From assembly GCF_030166655.1 (NCBI RefSeq), contig NZ_CP126446.1, positions 186,001-250,000 of the forward strand: a stretch of DNA of 64,000 nucleotides, written 5' to 3'. Each line of letters begins with the position of its first letter. The stretch's first letter is position 1. Source of the stretch: Pontibacillus chungwhensis (GTDB lineage Bacteria; Bacillota; Bacilli; Bacillales; BH030062). Of the stretch, positions 32,012 through 42,500 are shown one piece after another. The notes beneath the pieces were generated by a model. The model made no database searches, was not told where the DNA came from, and saw nothing but the letters and a program-made list of their open reading frames with translations. The position numbers and the translations under genes are program-made.

Positions 32012-32494
32012 ATGTTGCGAAGTAACTATAAAGGGGTAAGTGGTTTCGTGATAGTGGCGATCGTGGGGTTGATGGCTGCTGTGTCGTTTCTGTCTCTTCC
32101 GTTTTACATCTTATACATAGCGATCTATATGCTCGCCTTTTTGCAGTTGTTAACGGATGCTTCTGTGGAAGCATCTCGTTCTTCTTCAGATGAAAGAGTG
32201 CTGAAGCGGTTTGTGTGGAAGGTCATTAAGGCTTTTCCGATCTTTTTCGTGTTTATGCTAGTGATTATGGACGGAGAGCTAGGACGAGGTGCAGGAGAAG
32301 ATTCGGATACGTTTTTCTTATTAGGAACGCTAGTCGTGAGTTTTGTATTTGCGCGTCTTCGTAAGAATCCAACACATTACCAGGATCCTGATCCTCTTAG
32401 AGAGAGTCAGGTGAGGTTGGCTTCTTTATTATTAGCTATAGCGCTTGTGTTTTTCACGACCCTTTTTGGAGTGGGGCATTTATTTAGTTCGTGA
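32012..32494 (+). CDS. Hypothetical four-helix membrane protein
   Basis: 160 residues from ATG at 32012 (GGAGGAG about 7 nt before; a GTG at 32006 is in frame). Membrane helices at about 10-28, 30-48, 72-88, 98-115 and 132-155. A hydrophilic loop carries ASVEASRSSSDERVLKR. I do not recognise the family. Alone between two terminators. Confidence 0.65.
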   Translation: MLRSNYKGVSGFVIVAIVGLMAAVSFLSLPFYILYIAIYMLAFLQLLTDASVEASRSSSDERVLKRFVWKVIKAFPIFFVFMLVIMDGELGRGAGEDSDTFFLLGTLVVSFVFARLRKNPTHYQDPDPLRESQVRLASLLLAIALVFFTTLFGVGHLFSS

Positions 32495-32522
32495 TTCATG
32501 TCCTTCGCATTAATCATAAAGA

Positions 32523-32559
32523 AAGCCGAAAACCCTTATAGAGGTTTTCGGCTCTTTTT
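32523..32559. terminator. Bidirectional terminator
   Basis: AAAGCCGAAAACC...GGTTTTCGGCTCTTTTT between convergent genes. Confidence 0.85.
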
Positions 32560-32562
32560 GTA

Positions 32563-33186
32563 TTAGTCATCTTTTAGGATACCTACAAGGCGAAGCAAGT
32601 CTAAGAATAGATTAATGAAATCTAAATACAAGTTCAGAGCAAGAAGGGGGATGTCTTTCTCGCTGAAGTGGCCATTCTTAATCTTGTTAATGTCGTAGAT
32701 GATAAATCCGGAGAAGATTACCACACTAATTAACGTAATAACAAGAATAGCTGCACTGCCTAAGTTAAAGAAGATATGAATTAGCCATACCAGAATAAGC
32801 GCAAGAAGGGCGCTCATCAGCATGCCTCCAAGAAAGCTTAAATCACGCTTGGTCTTCCAGGCATAAAGGGATAGCGCAATAAAGATGATCGTTGTCACGC
32901 CGAGCACCATCAGAACAGTCGTAGCGCCGATAGAACTGATGTAATACGAAATAGCTGGGTATAACGTTAAGCCCGATATAAACGTAAACAGAAATAGAAA
33001 ACCATATCCAATTTTCTTTGCTTTACGCAGGAAGAAAACAGAAATGAGTAATATAAACTCTAAGATGACAAGTGGGAGAAACAAGGCTGGTGGAACCCAC
33101 TGCCCCATATACAATCCGACCGTTGCCACGAGTAGAGATAGTGCAAACGTTCGGAGTACTTTGCTGAGTAGTTCATGTTTTTTCAA
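32563..33186 (-). CDS. yetJ: Bax inhibitor-1/YetJ-family membrane protein (pH-sensitive calcium leak)
   Basis: 207 residues, seven helices. The C-terminal family block FSGFIIYDINKIKNGHFSEKDIPLLALNLYLDFINLFLDLLRLVG aligns with B. subtilis YetJ, including the paired aspartates of the pH sensor region (YDIN; LDFIN). I place the start at TTG 33186, since GGAGGG lies 8 nt upstream and the product then matches YetJ at its N terminus. The frame is open to GTG 33237, which has no clear ribosome site. Role known for YetJ: pH-dependent Ca2+ leak. Confidence 0.85.
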   Translation of the reverse strand: MKKHELLSKVLRTFALSLLVATVGLYMGQWVPPALFLPLVILEFILLISVFFLRKAKKIGYGFLFLFTFISGLTLYPAISYYISSIGATTVLMVLGVTTIIFIALSLYAWKTKRDLSFLGGMLMSALLALILVWLIHIFFNLGSAAILVITLISVVIFSGFIIYDINKIKNGHFSEKDIPLLALNLYLDFINLFLDLLRLVGILKDD

Positions 33187-33314
33187 GAAGTATTCCCTCC
33201 AAGTAGTAGTAGATGCGTTGTTTAGTATAATCGCCACTTAGTGAAGCGTCTACCTATCTAACGCAGTTCCCTGTAAATGTTAGTGGCAATCTTCAACTTA
33301 AGTGTCTATATGGT

Positions 33315-33989
33315 TTACGAAATGTATTGGTATTTGGTTTCAACTCGCGCTGTAATTTCTAACTGACCAGGTTCCACAGGAGTGCTGGTCGCTCCAACAG
33401 ATTCAGCTTTCACAAAGGTTTGCGGCGTTGCTTGAGTAGGGGGAACTTGTTCGTCGATTGAGAAGGGTGTCATGTCGATTTGGAGATTCATCGTTTGAGC
33501 AATGGTTTGTGCTTTCGTATTCGCATTTTGTAAAGCGGAAGCAAGAGCCTGTTGGTAAAAGGACTGAGGGTCTTGGACGGTGAAGGAAATATTTGAGACC
33601 CGGTTTGCTCCATTGGCTACAGCTGTATCGATGACTTCTCCTGTTTGTTCTAAATTTTCGATCGTCACTGTAATAAGATGGGTAACTTCATAGCCTCTGA
33701 ATTGTTGCTTTCCATCAATATAATCATATTGAGGGAAGATAAAGTAATCTACTGTTTGAATATTTTCATTTGGAATTCCAATTTGAATGAGCGCATCAAT
33801 CACTTCATTAAGCGTTTGGGCATTGGTTTGCTGAGCGGTTGTTAATTCTTTATCTTGCGTCTCCACTCCGAGTGTAATATTCGCGATATCCGGCTGAGCC
33901 TTGACTGAACCAATTCCTGTCACCGTCAGAAAACGGTTTGCCTGGCGTTGATTGTCACGGTATTGCGGTTGTGGTGAAGGATAATACAT
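33315..33989 (-). CDS. SIMPL (DUF541) domain protein
   Basis: 224 residues without signal peptide. Core motifs: ITLGVETQDKELTTAQQTNAQTLNEVIDAL (about 39-68), YDYIDGKQQFRGYEVTHLITVTI (about 108-130) and the C-terminal EITARVETKYQ. SIMPL proteins form ring-like oligomers or act in oxidative/envelope stress in various bacteria, but no precise role is known. The Pro/Gln-rich N terminus (MYYPSPQPQYRDNQRQ) resembles small spore-coat-like leaders. GGAAGGTGG ribosome site. Confidence 0.85.
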   Translation of the reverse strand: MYYPSPQPQYRDNQRQANRFLTVTGIGSVKAQPDIANITLGVETQDKELTTAQQTNAQTLNEVIDALIQIGIPNENIQTVDYFIFPQYDYIDGKQQFRGYEVTHLITVTIENLEQTGEVIDTAVANGANRVSNISFTVQDPQSFYQQALASALQNANTKAQTIAQTMNLQIDMTPFSIDEQVPPTQATPQTFVKAESVGATSTPVEPGQLEITARVETKYQYIS

Positions 33990-34150
33990 AACAATTCCAC
34001 CTTCCGTCTAAAATTAACCCTACTACTTAATTCATGAAATAAGGGAATAAAATATACCCATTTGTCCGTTCGATAGGTAGAAAAGTTGTTAAAGGAGTGC
34101 GGAATTGGGGGAATGAAGAATAAAGATTTCTTTAAAAGGAGCGAATCGGT

Positions 34151-34771
34151 ATGGGATTTTTGTTCTCTCAGTTTTCAAAACCACAAGGTCTGATTGGAAA
34201 AGCCGTCGGCTGGCTCATGTATAAGCAAAACGCTGGTATCAATAAATGGGCGATGTCTTTTTTAGATATTCAACAGGATGACTGTGTACTAGAGATTGGG
34301 TTTGGACCTGGCTATTGCGTGAAGGAACTATGCGATTCCTATGATGGGGTAAGAGTGATTGGGCTTGACCCTTCAGAAGCCATGGTGGAAGAAGCAAAGC
34401 GACGTAATAAGAAGGACGTAGAGGGAGGACGAGTAAGATTAGCACAAGGCTATGCGGAAGAATCAACGAATCTTCATGATACAATAGATAAAGTTCTTGC
34501 GATTAATAACATTACGTATTGGGAAGACCCGGTTGGAACGCTTGCTGCGCTTAGGGAACAGATGAGTGAAAAGGGAAGAGTTGCGATTGCTCTTCAGCCA
34601 CACGAAAAAGGCGCCAGTGACGAAACGACCGTCATTATTGGGGATCAAATCCGTTCCTTCTTAGAACAAGCCGGATTTAAGCAGGTACTCGTTCACCATA
34701 AACCCGGGAGTCCAACGAAAACCACATGTGTTGTAGGGTCTGTATCAGATTTACCGGTCCAAAACCCATGA
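34151..34771 (+). CDS. Class I SAM-dependent methyltransferase
   Basis: 206 residues. Motif I VLEIGFGPGYCVKEL (about 46-60), acidic post-I end VIGLDPSEAMVEEA, motif IV VLAINNITYWEDP. Substrate unknown; the N terminus (MGFLFSQFSKPQGLIGKAVGWLM) is amphipathic and could touch the membrane. AAAGGAGCG ribosome site. Followed by the DUF2164 gene after 22 nt. Confidence 0.85.
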   Translation: MGFLFSQFSKPQGLIGKAVGWLMYKQNAGINKWAMSFLDIQQDDCVLEIGFGPGYCVKELCDSYDGVRVIGLDPSEAMVEEAKRRNKKDVEGGRVRLAQGYAEESTNLHDTIDKVLAINNITYWEDPVGTLAALREQMSEKGRVAIALQPHEKGASDETTVIIGDQIRSFLEQAGFKQVLVHHKPGSPTKTTCVVGSVSDLPVQNP

Positions 34772-34793
34772 AAATGAAAAAGGAGTGGAACCT

Positions 34794-35048
34794 ATGAATC
34801 CATCATTAAAAAAGGAAGAAAGAGAGCAAATTCTATCTAAAATTCAAGGATACTTTGAAATGGAACGAGGAGAAGAGATTGGTAACATTGCAGCTGATCA
34901 AGTCTTTCAGTTTATAGAGAAAGAAATTGCTCCTCACTTTTATAATCAAGGAGTACGTGATGCGAAGGGAATGCTAGAAGAAAAGATGATGAACCTGGAT
35001 GAAGACATCAGCTCCCTTGAAAAACCCACTTATCCTAATAGACGCTAA
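34794..35048 (+). CDS. DUF2164 family protein
   Basis: 84 residues from ATG at 34794 (AAAGGAG upstream; a GTG at 34785 overlaps that site). The family block IAADQVFQFIEKEIAPHFYNQGVRDA spans about 32-57. Soluble, charged, no known function. Probably co-transcribed with the methyltransferase. Confidence 0.85.
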   Translation: MNPSLKKEEREQILSKIQGYFEMERGEEIGNIAADQVFQFIEKEIAPHFYNQGVRDAKGMLEEKMMNLDEDISSLEKPTYPNRR

Positions 35049-35052
35049 AAAA

Positions 35053-35096
35053 ACGTGCCAGACACCCTTTACTATAGTAAAGGGTGTCTGGCACGT
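35053..35096. repeat. GTGCCAGACACC-family repeat, copy 6: perfect 44-bp palindrome
   Basis: Exact 22-bp arms (ACGTGCCAGACACCCTTTAC... ) between the convergent DUF2164 and chemoreceptor genes. An A run before and a short TAATAAA after it fit weak bidirectional termination. Confidence 0.85.
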
Positions 35097-35106
35097 AATA
35101 AAGCAT

Positions 35107-36765
35107 TTAGTGTTTGAATTGGTTCAGTTGTTCTTCTAGTTGATTGATCATGGATTGGAGCTCGACAGATTGTTGTTGCACGTTGTGGAACGTTCTTTGT
35201 TGCTCTTCTGTGGAGGCTGAGATTTCTTCTGTACCAGCTGCCGTTTCTTCTGTAATGGCACTCACACTCTGCATGCTGGATGATACTTGTTCACTTCGAT
35301 TTAAGGACGTATCCATATTCTGAACGAGTTGCTGTAATTCTGTATGAATCATTGTGACATGGTCGTGGATCGAAGAAAAGGCCGTTTTAGACTCATTCAT
35401 CGTCTCTTCTTGCTTTTGAGAGATCGATGTGGAGCGGCTTGTATCTTCTTCGATCATATGGATGCCGTTTTGAATATGTTCAACCATACTGAAGATCTGT
35501 TCTGTAGCGGTTCTTGATTGGTCCGCTAGCTTTCGTACTTCTTCTGCTACAACAGCGAACCCTTTCCCGTGCTCTCCTGCTCGAGCAGCTTCAATGGCTG
35601 CATTTAGCGCCAGAAGGTTCGTCTGCTCAGACAGGTCATTTACAAGCTGAGAAGTTTGATGAATTTCATTCGTGTATTGGACAAAGGATTGAACGGAGTG
35701 CTCAATAGATCGAGTGGCTTCAATGCCTTTGTTAAGCAAATCTTGTTGATTTTCGATCGAACGTTGCCCAACTTCAACACTCTTAAGAGCGTTCTCACTT
35801 TGAGCGTTTGCGTTCCGACTAGCTTCTACGTTGTGTTGAAATCCGTTGTGCATCTCATCCATTAAGTAAGAAGCATCCTGAATATCGGTAGAGATCGATT
35901 GACTCCCTTGAGCAAGTTCATCTGTAGAAGTCGCCACTTGTATAGAGCTCTCAGAAAGCGTATCGATATTGCTCTTTAACCCTAAGCTGAACTCTTGCAC
36001 TTCTTTTCCCATCGTTTCAATAGAACGGATCGTTTCTTTTAGATGATCCACCATTTCTCCAAAGGAGGAAGCGAGTTGTCCGATTTCATCTTTACGGTTC
36101 GTTTTCGCTACTTCTACTGTTAAATCGCCGCTTGCAATCGTAGTAGCTTTCTTAGCCAGTTCCCGAATGGGGTTAGCAGTCTGAGCGGATAATCTCCAAG
36201 AAGATAAGATAGAAAGAAGGATTAACGCTCCGCTTGCAATCAAAGTGATAAGGATAAGCTGTTGAATTTGCGCCTTTCGTCCCTCTACTTGACTTTCATA
36301 CCATTCATTCGCTGTATGATTAATCATGAAAGCATCATTTAGAATACCGCCTGCGCGGGCAGCCTGACGACTAATTTCATTTGTATCATTGGAAGCCAGG
36401 AATTGCTCTGATTGAGCCTTTAATGAGGCGTATTTGGATTTGAGCTGATCAAACCACTTTTGTTGCTCGGAATTTTTTAAATAACTCTCCAATGAAGCGA
36501 CTTCCTTGTTTACGGATTGTAGTAAGTCTGTGGTTTCTTCTTTACTCGCTTCTGATGGATTGTTTGAGTAATTATTCAATGACTGCTGAAGCGTAACCAC
36601 ACTACCGTTTAAATGCTCCGCTTTCAGAAGAAGTTCAACCTCTTGTGAAGATGATTTTTGAACGTCTAACATCTGAGTAATCACATACCCGATCAGGAGT
36701 AAACTTAGTATTAAAGGAATAGAAGATAATAATAAGATCCGTTTACGAAGAGACATGTTATTCAT
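35107..36765 (-). CDS. Methyl-accepting chemotaxis protein, transmembrane
   Basis: 552 residues. TM1 at about 11-31, an extracellular four-helix-type sensor to about 170, TM2 at about 171-193, HAMP domain about 194-250, then a signalling domain with the tip [37 protein letters not shown]. It reports ligand occupancy to CheA/CheW. It overlaps the BMP lipoprotein gene by 8 nt; AAAGGAGG precedes the start closely (a second ATG, 36756, is in frame). The pairing suggests that the lipoprotein presents ligand to this receptor. Confidence 0.9.
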   Translation of the reverse strand: MNNMSLRKRILLLSSIPLILSLLLIGYVITQMLDVQKSSSQEVELLLKAEHLNGSVVTLQQSLNNYSNNPSEASKEETTDLLQSVNKEVASLESYLKNSEQQKWFDQLKSKYASLKAQSEQFLASNDTNEISRQAARAGGILNDAFMINHTANEWYESQVEGRKAQIQQLILITLIASGALILLSILSSWRLSAQTANPIRELAKKATTIASGDLTVEVAKTNRKDEIGQLASSFGEMVDHLKETIRSIETMGKEVQEFSLGLKSNIDTLSESSIQVATSTDELAQGSQSISTDIQDASYLMDEMHNGFQHNVEASRNANAQSENALKSVEVGQRSIENQQDLLNKGIEATRSIEHSVQSFVQYTNEIHQTSQLVNDLSEQTNLLALNAAIEAARAGEHGKGFAVVAEEVRKLADQSRTATEQIFSMVEHIQNGIHMIEEDTSRSTSISQKQEETMNESKTAFSSIHDHVTMIHTELQQLVQNMDTSLNRSEQVSSSMQSVSAITEETAAGTEEISASTEEQQRTFHNVQQQSVELQSMINQLEEQLNQFKH

Positions 36766-37714
36766 CGCCTCCTTTATTCATAGCTTCCTCTAAAGTATCT
36801 TGCTCGGAAAGGGATAAACGGATGACACGGATCGGAGCTAATCCAACCGCTTCTTCCTTTAGCCCTAATTGAAGGTGCTCTCCTTGTTCAAAGGAATCTT
36901 CCTTCAGCTGTTTCGCAATATCGAACAAAGCGACATCAATTCGTTTCATCATAGAGGTAACGACGGAATCTTCCGCTAAGAAATACTGATCACTGTCTAC
37001 CCCGAATGAATATACTTTTTGCTTTTGGGCTTCTTTTAGAGCTCCGACACCTGCATAGCCAGCTACAGGAAATAGATAATCTGCCCCATTCTTGATTTGT
37101 TTCTGAGCAAGCTCTGCTGCCTTATTGTCATTATCGAAATTTCCTATATAATCAACAGAAATAGTTGCATCAGGGTTTACCTCTTGAACACCTTCTTTAA
37201 AGCCCTTCTCAAAATTCTTTACTACTGGGATGTCCATGCCGCCGATAAACCCAACGTGATTGGATTCGGTTCGCATACCAGCGATTAGTCCGATTAAATA
37301 GCTACCTTCGTCTTCTTTAAATGTAAGAGATGTCACGTTTGGTTGCTCGGATACAGCATCGATGAGTAAGAATTTTTGGTCTGGGTACTTCTTGGCCATT
37401 TTCTCAACAGCCTCTTGAGATTCAAATCCCAACCCGACTACAAGGTCATGACCTTCTTCAATGAGTTTTTCTAGATACCCTTCATAGTTTCCAGTAAGCG
37501 GTTCCTTATAATTGAAAAAAACGCCTAACTCGTCACGTGCCCGCTCTAACCCTTGAAGAGCTGAATCACTAAACGAGTTGTCCCCTAGACCACTATCTGT
37601 CACTAAGAGTCCAATTGTCTTCTTTTCTTCTGCTTTGCCTGTTTGGCTTGTTTCGGCACAAGCGCTCAATAACAATAATCCGATCATCCATAAAAAGAGT
37701 GTTTTCTTCTGCAT
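36758..37714 (-). CDS. BMP-family (PnrA-like) ligand-binding lipoprotein
   Basis: 318 residues. Signal peptide with lipobox LLSAC (Cys18). The BMP fold is shown by [66 protein letters not shown] and [12 protein letters not shown]. Family members bind nucleosides and usually serve an ABC importer. No importer genes are present; the partner gene is a chemoreceptor and the promoter is sigma-D type. It is thus inferred to be a binding protein devoted to chemotaxis, possibly towards nucleosides or related ligands. Confidence 0.85.
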   Translation of the reverse strand: MQKKTLFLWMIGLLLLSACAETSQTGKAEEKKTIGLLVTDSGLGDNSFSDSALQGLERARDELGVFFNYKEPLTGNYEGYLEKLIEEGHDLVVGLGFESQEAVEKMAKKYPDQKFLLIDAVSEQPNVTSLTFKEDEGSYLIGLIAGMRTESNHVGFIGGMDIPVVKNFEKGFKEGVQEVNPDATISVDYIGNFDNDNKAAELAQKQIKNGADYLFPVAGYAGVGALKEAQKQKVYSFGVDSDQYFLAEDSVVTSMMKRIDVALFDIAKQLKEDSFEQGEHLQLGLKEEAVGLAPIRVIRLSLSEQDTLEEAMNKGGDE

Positions 37715-37754
37715 AACGTTACTCCTTTATTCCGTAATTGAACACATAGTTTAT

Positions 37755-37781
37755 ATATCGGCTTAAAAGGGGCTTGATTTA
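37755..37781 (-). promoter_or_regulatory. Sigma-D promoter of the BMP-chemoreceptor operon
   Basis: Read on the minus strand: TAAA, exactly 15 nt, GCCGATAT. Every base of the Bacillus sigma-D consensus is matched. It lies about 40 nt before the lipoprotein start codon. Confidence 0.9.
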
Positions 37782-37835
37782 ATACTCTTCTAGAGATTAA
37801 ATAGGAAGAAACGAAAGTGAAGGGGAGCATGATTC

Positions 37836-38345
37836 ATGATTCGACGATCCAAAAGAGAAGATTTAGAACGAATAATGGAAATTGTAGAAGAATCAAAAGT
37901 CATCATGAAGGAGACAGGGAGCGACCAGTGGGACGAAGCGTATCCTTTGTATTCCGATTATGAAAACGACCACGATAAAGAAAGGTTATTTGTATTTGAA
38001 AAGGATGGAGTAGTGTGTGGGGTTGCGTGCTTTAATGAGACAGAACCAACCCATTATGAGCTTCTATCCTGGTCAAGACCCGGTGAGGAAAAGGTGTTAT
38101 TAACCCAAAGGCTTGCGGTTGATCCAAACGTAAGAGGGAAGGGGATAGCTGAGGCCTTTTATCAATATGCTGAACAACTAGCTATGAACCGGGGAATTTC
38201 TTATATGAAAACCGATACCTATTCGTTAAATCCGGCAGCACAGCGTGTGTTTCAAAAGAAAGGTTATACGTATATAGGGGAGTGGAGTACCCCTGAGCGA
38301 AAAGCTCCTTTTTACTTTTATGAGAAAACCATCCAACGGGATTAA
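37836..38345 (+). CDS. GNAT family N-acetyltransferase
   Basis: 169 residues. Acetyl-CoA binding segment LTQRLAVDPNVRGKGIAEAFYQYAEQLA (about 89-116), then the C-terminal NPAAQRVFQKKGYTYIGEW typical of GNATs. The N-terminal part (SDQWDEAYPLYSDYEND) is characteristic of a widely distributed Firmicutes subgroup with unknown substrate. Divergent from the BMP lipoprotein gene; the sigma-D promoter lies in the shared intergenic region but points away. Confidence 0.85.
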   Translation: MIRRSKREDLERIMEIVEESKVIMKETGSDQWDEAYPLYSDYENDHDKERLFVFEKDGVVCGVACFNETEPTHYELLSWSRPGEEKVLLTQRLAVDPNVRGKGIAEAFYQYAEQLAMNRGISYMKTDTYSLNPAAQRVFQKKGYTYIGEWSTPERKAPFYFYEKTIQRD

Positions 38346-38349
38346 ACAC

Positions 38350-38392
38350 AGAAAGGCCCTGTCCAACCAGTAATGTTTGAGACAGGGCTTGA
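38350..38392. terminator. Stem-loop between convergent GNAT and LLM genes
   Basis: GGCCCTGTC and GACAGGGCTT arms; T runs on both sides are short, so termination efficiency is uncertain. Confidence 0.6.
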
Positions 38393-38395
38393 TTA

Positions 38396-39391
38396 TTACG
38401 CTTTAAATGCATTAGCGAGGAGCTCGTAAGAACGGAGCCGCTCTTCAAAGGGATTAATAATGGTGTTCACAATGATTTCATCTACATTATAAGCTCTGGC
38501 TAAGTGTTCGAGTCGTTCTTTCACTTGTTCAGGGTTTCCGACAATCATACGCTGACGATTTTCACGAACCCGTTCTTTCTCAAAGATAGAGAAAGGGTAT
38601 TGGCTTGCTTCTTCTGGAGGAGGGAAGCCTTCACGCTTTGCCCCCTGTTCAATCTTAAGAATCGACACATCTAAAGATGAAGCTAAGTACTCTGCATGTT
38701 CTTCCGTCTCCGCACACACGACAAATACAGAAACGTTTCCCTTTGGCTCTAACTGTTGAATAGAAGGGGAGAAGTGGTTCTTGTACCGATCCATAGCTCG
38801 CGTTCCTCCAAACCCATTAATAAAATGAGCAAACGAATAAGAAGCACCGAGATCGGCTGCGAGTCGGGCGCTTGTGCCACTGGAACCAAGCATCCAAACA
38901 GGTGGAGCTGTTTCACTTTGCGGGGTAGCACGAACGTCTAAATGGTAAGGATCTTGTCCATGTAGATAAGCCATTAACTCTCTCACTTGGTCCGGATACT
39001 TCTCAACGTTAGGAAACGAGCCGTCATTTAAGGCGTAATTGACATTCGGCATTCCGCCTGGGGCGCGTCCAATTCCTAAGTCGATCCGTCCTGGATACAA
39101 CGTTTCAAGCACTCGGAACGCTTCGGCTACTTTATAGGCACTATAGTGAGGTAGAAGAACGCCCCCTGTTCCAATTCGAATATGTTTGGTATTGGCTGCT
39201 AAGTGAGCGACTAATACTTCCGGGGCGGAGCCTGCTAAGCTCTGTGTGCTATGATGCTCCGAAACCCAGTACCGGTGATAGCCTAGCTGATCGACGTGTT
39301 TGGCAAGTTCTGTTGTTTGCTGAAAGGCGTCTTGTGGATTCTGCCCAGTTAAAACGGGGGATTGATCCAATACGCTTAATTTTATAGTCAC
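38396..39391 (-). CDS. LLM-class flavin-dependent oxidoreductase
   Basis: 331 residues, GTG start after GAGGATG. Luciferase-like motifs: WVSEHHSTQSLAGSAPEVLVAHLA (about 42-65), IRIGTGGVLLPHYSAYKVAEAF and GRIDLGIGRAPGG. It should use reduced flavin and oxygen on an unknown substrate (YwcH/YvbT type). Single-gene unit. Confidence 0.9.
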   Translation of the reverse strand: MTIKLSVLDQSPVLTGQNPQDAFQQTTELAKHVDQLGYHRYWVSEHHSTQSLAGSAPEVLVAHLAANTKHIRIGTGGVLLPHYSAYKVAEAFRVLETLYPGRIDLGIGRAPGGMPNVNYALNDGSFPNVEKYPDQVRELMAYLHGQDPYHLDVRATPQSETAPPVWMLGSSGTSARLAADLGASYSFAHFINGFGGTRAMDRYKNHFSPSIQQLEPKGNVSVFVVCAETEEHAEYLASSLDVSILKIEQGAKREGFPPPEEASQYPFSIFEKERVRENRQRMIVGNPEQVKERLEHLARAYNVDEIIVNTIINPFEERLRSYELLANAFKA

Positions 39392-39526
39392 GATGCACCA
39401 TCCTCATTATTGTTCAACCTCTCTTTCATTATTATCAGAGAAAACCACCACCCCATGCAAAAATATTGCCTTATCCAGATCATTGGCTACTCTTTAGCTT
39501 AAAACGTCGAACGTTGCCTTGATATT

Positions 39527-39554
39527 TTGACAAAATCTCACAAACCTATATGTT
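39527..39554 (+). promoter_or_regulatory. Sigma-A-type promoter of the BTAD regulator gene
   Basis: TTGACA, 16 nt, TATGTT, about 40 nt before the GTG start. No TGTAACT repeat is present here, so autoregulation by the same site is not indicated. Confidence 0.5.
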
Positions 39555-39593
39555 AAAATGATAGAAAAGTCCGAAAATAAGTGAGGTGATTAG

Positions 39594-42500
39594 GTGTCTA
39601 CTATCCCTATTATCCAAACGCAACTCAGGCCACCTGTAGCAGAAGACCGATTCGTCCGCCGATCCTCTTTGCAAAAGAAGATGGCATCCATCACAAGGTA
39701 TCCCCTTATCTGTATGCATGGAGGAGCAGGGTATGGAAAGAGTACTGCTTTAACACTTTTTGTACAAGATAGTGGGCTCGATATAGCCTGGTATAGTGTC
39801 TCATCAAACGATGATGATCTTATTCCATTTCTAACAAAGTGGATCTATGCGCTGCGCTTTTTGGAGCCATCATTTGGGGAGCACATGCTTAGCGAACTGG
39901 ATCGTTATCATCAAATTCACCAGAAGCATGAAATGGCCAGGTTGGTGTCTTTGATGATTAATGAACTCAATCAGATCGACCACCCCGTTTATTTCGTCAT
40001 GGATGACTTTCATCATCTTCAACCATCTACCGCGATTAAAGAGTGGATGGAGCTCTTCCTTGAACACTTGCCTTCCCACGTACATATGATCTTAGCCAGT
40101 CGTAGCAAAATTCAATTCAATGTTCTAACCTCATTAAAAGTGAAGGGAAATCTTCTAGAACTAAACCAGGAAGACCTTCTCTTATCTCAAGAAGAAATGG
40201 GGCATGTCCTGGAGGATGTATACGGGTTACAAGTGGAAGAGAACGATCTAAAAGCCATTCATCGTACGACGGAAGGGTGGGCGATCGCGTTTGAGATGAT
40301 CCTTCAACAGCTTCAAGCAGGAGTTCCTACGAGAGAGATTCTTCAAAATCACTCCTCTTCCTTGCAGGACTTATTTGATTACCTGGCCCAGGAAGTAGTT
40401 GCGAAACAATCTCTATTCGTTCAACAATTCTTGGAACAAACCGCTATTTTGGACGTGTTCTCAGCGGACGTTTGTGATAACGTTTTAGGAATGTCTGGGT
40501 CCAAACAAATGCTTGAGCAACTCGCTTCTCAACAATTATTTCTGCAACGCATCGATGAAACCCATTACCGCTATCACGCCCTTATAAAAATCTTTCTAGA
40601 AAATCGAATGAAACAAAAGGATCAGAATTCTTATATTACGCTTCACTCCGTTGCTGCGACGTACTATGAGAAAAATGGGGATATGGAAACCGCACTGTAC
40701 CATGCTCATCGTGTAGCGGAAGGAAGGGTCGCAAGCATCCTCGAACGGTACGGGGAGACGATGATTCAGTCTGGGAAGTTACAGAGCCTCCACGATTCGA
40801 TTCGTCTGTTATCAGAAGATGTAAAAGAGAATCATCCGATGCTTTGGTTCTATGAAGGTGAAGTGCTGCGCTACCGATCATCATATGAGCAGTCAGAAGC
40901 TTGTTATAATGCGATTTATCGTATAGGGAAAACAAGCAATGATGCCTATATCACGAGTCTCGCTTTAGAAGGAATGGCTCGCATTTATCTGGATACTATC
41001 CAACCAGAAAAGGGGGAGCGTTATTTACAGCAAGCGATCGAATACAGGGAGAAGGCTGAGGTAGCTAAAGAGGAAATGGCTCATCTCTACCACCTCTTAG
41101 CGGAGAATTTATTAAATGCTGGGCAAGCGCGTAAGGCTGAAAGTTGGTACAAGCGGGCGAAAGAACTTCATTTACCCCTGCAAGATGATAACTTCGAAGC
41201 GCGTTTATACTTGCGCACAGGTCGGCTAAACCAAGCGGAAAAGGTGCTCAAGTCAAGGAAGAAAAAGCAACCTCAAAACAACCACCTTCTCTTACCCCAA
41301 TCTCACCGGGAAACGGATATCTTGCTATCTATTATTGCAGCCTTTATGGGGAAAGGGGAAGAAAGCAAGAAGCACGCGGAAGAAGGGATCCAACAAGGGA
41401 TACAAGTACAGTCCCCCTTTGTGGAAGCTTGTGGTTGGATGCGTATTGGCCATGCTGTTCAGTTGTCCAATCACTATGAATCAGACCTGGCTGAGCGTTG
41501 CTATCAAACCTCCCTTGAAATGATGGAAACATTGAACGTTTCCCGGGGAAAAGCTGAACCTTATATGGGGCTTTGTGTGTTATACGGCGTTCAAGGTCAG
41601 TATGAGAAAGCAATGGAAACCGGAGAAAGAGGGCTATACGAAACGGAACACGTTCAAGACGTGTGGCTCTCAACACTAATTCAACTTTGTATGGCCATTG
41701 CTTCCGTTTATAGTAACAAGTACGAGCAAGCAGCAGAAAAACTAAACGGTATTGAAAAGCAATTCCATCAGTGCGGCGATCAATACGGATTAATGCTAAC
41801 TTCTTACTGGAAAGCTTTTATCGATTGGAAAACTGGGGATGAAGAATCGTTTGAAAAAGAGATGAGAAGTTTCCTGCAACGGGTTCAAACAGGACAATAT
41901 GAGTTTTTCTTAACAAACCGTACAACATTTGGACCTGTTGACTTGCAAAACACGGTACCGCTTCTTTTTAAAGCTCGCAGTCTGCACATTCATGAATCCT
42001 TTGTGACGATGTTCATTAAGAAGCTAGGCTATGGTAAGCGTGATACGCATCCAGGGTTTACGCTTCGTATTGAAACGTTCGGACCATTGAAGCTGTATAT
42101 GGGAACGCGTGTCATTGTAGAAGAGGACTGGCAGCGAGGCAAGGCAAAAGAATTATTTGAACTCCTGATTACAAAACGAAAGCATTTAGTCAGGAAAGAG
42201 GAGATCTTATCTGCTTTGTGGCCTGACCAGGATGAAGAAAGTGCTAACCGGGGATTTAAGGTAGCGTTAAACGCTCTACTAAAAACGATCGAGCCTGATC
42301 GTAAAGCGAGAGGGGCGTCATTTTTTATCAAGAAAGAAGGAAGCGCTTACGGAATACATCCAGAATCAGGATACGAATTGGATAGTGCGCTGTTTGAGGA
42401 GTGGGTGGAAGCTGGATTACTCGAGCATAACCCTGATCAGGTAAAAAGTATGCTTGAGCGAGGCTTGTCGTTGTATAAAGATGATTATTTACCTGATCAG

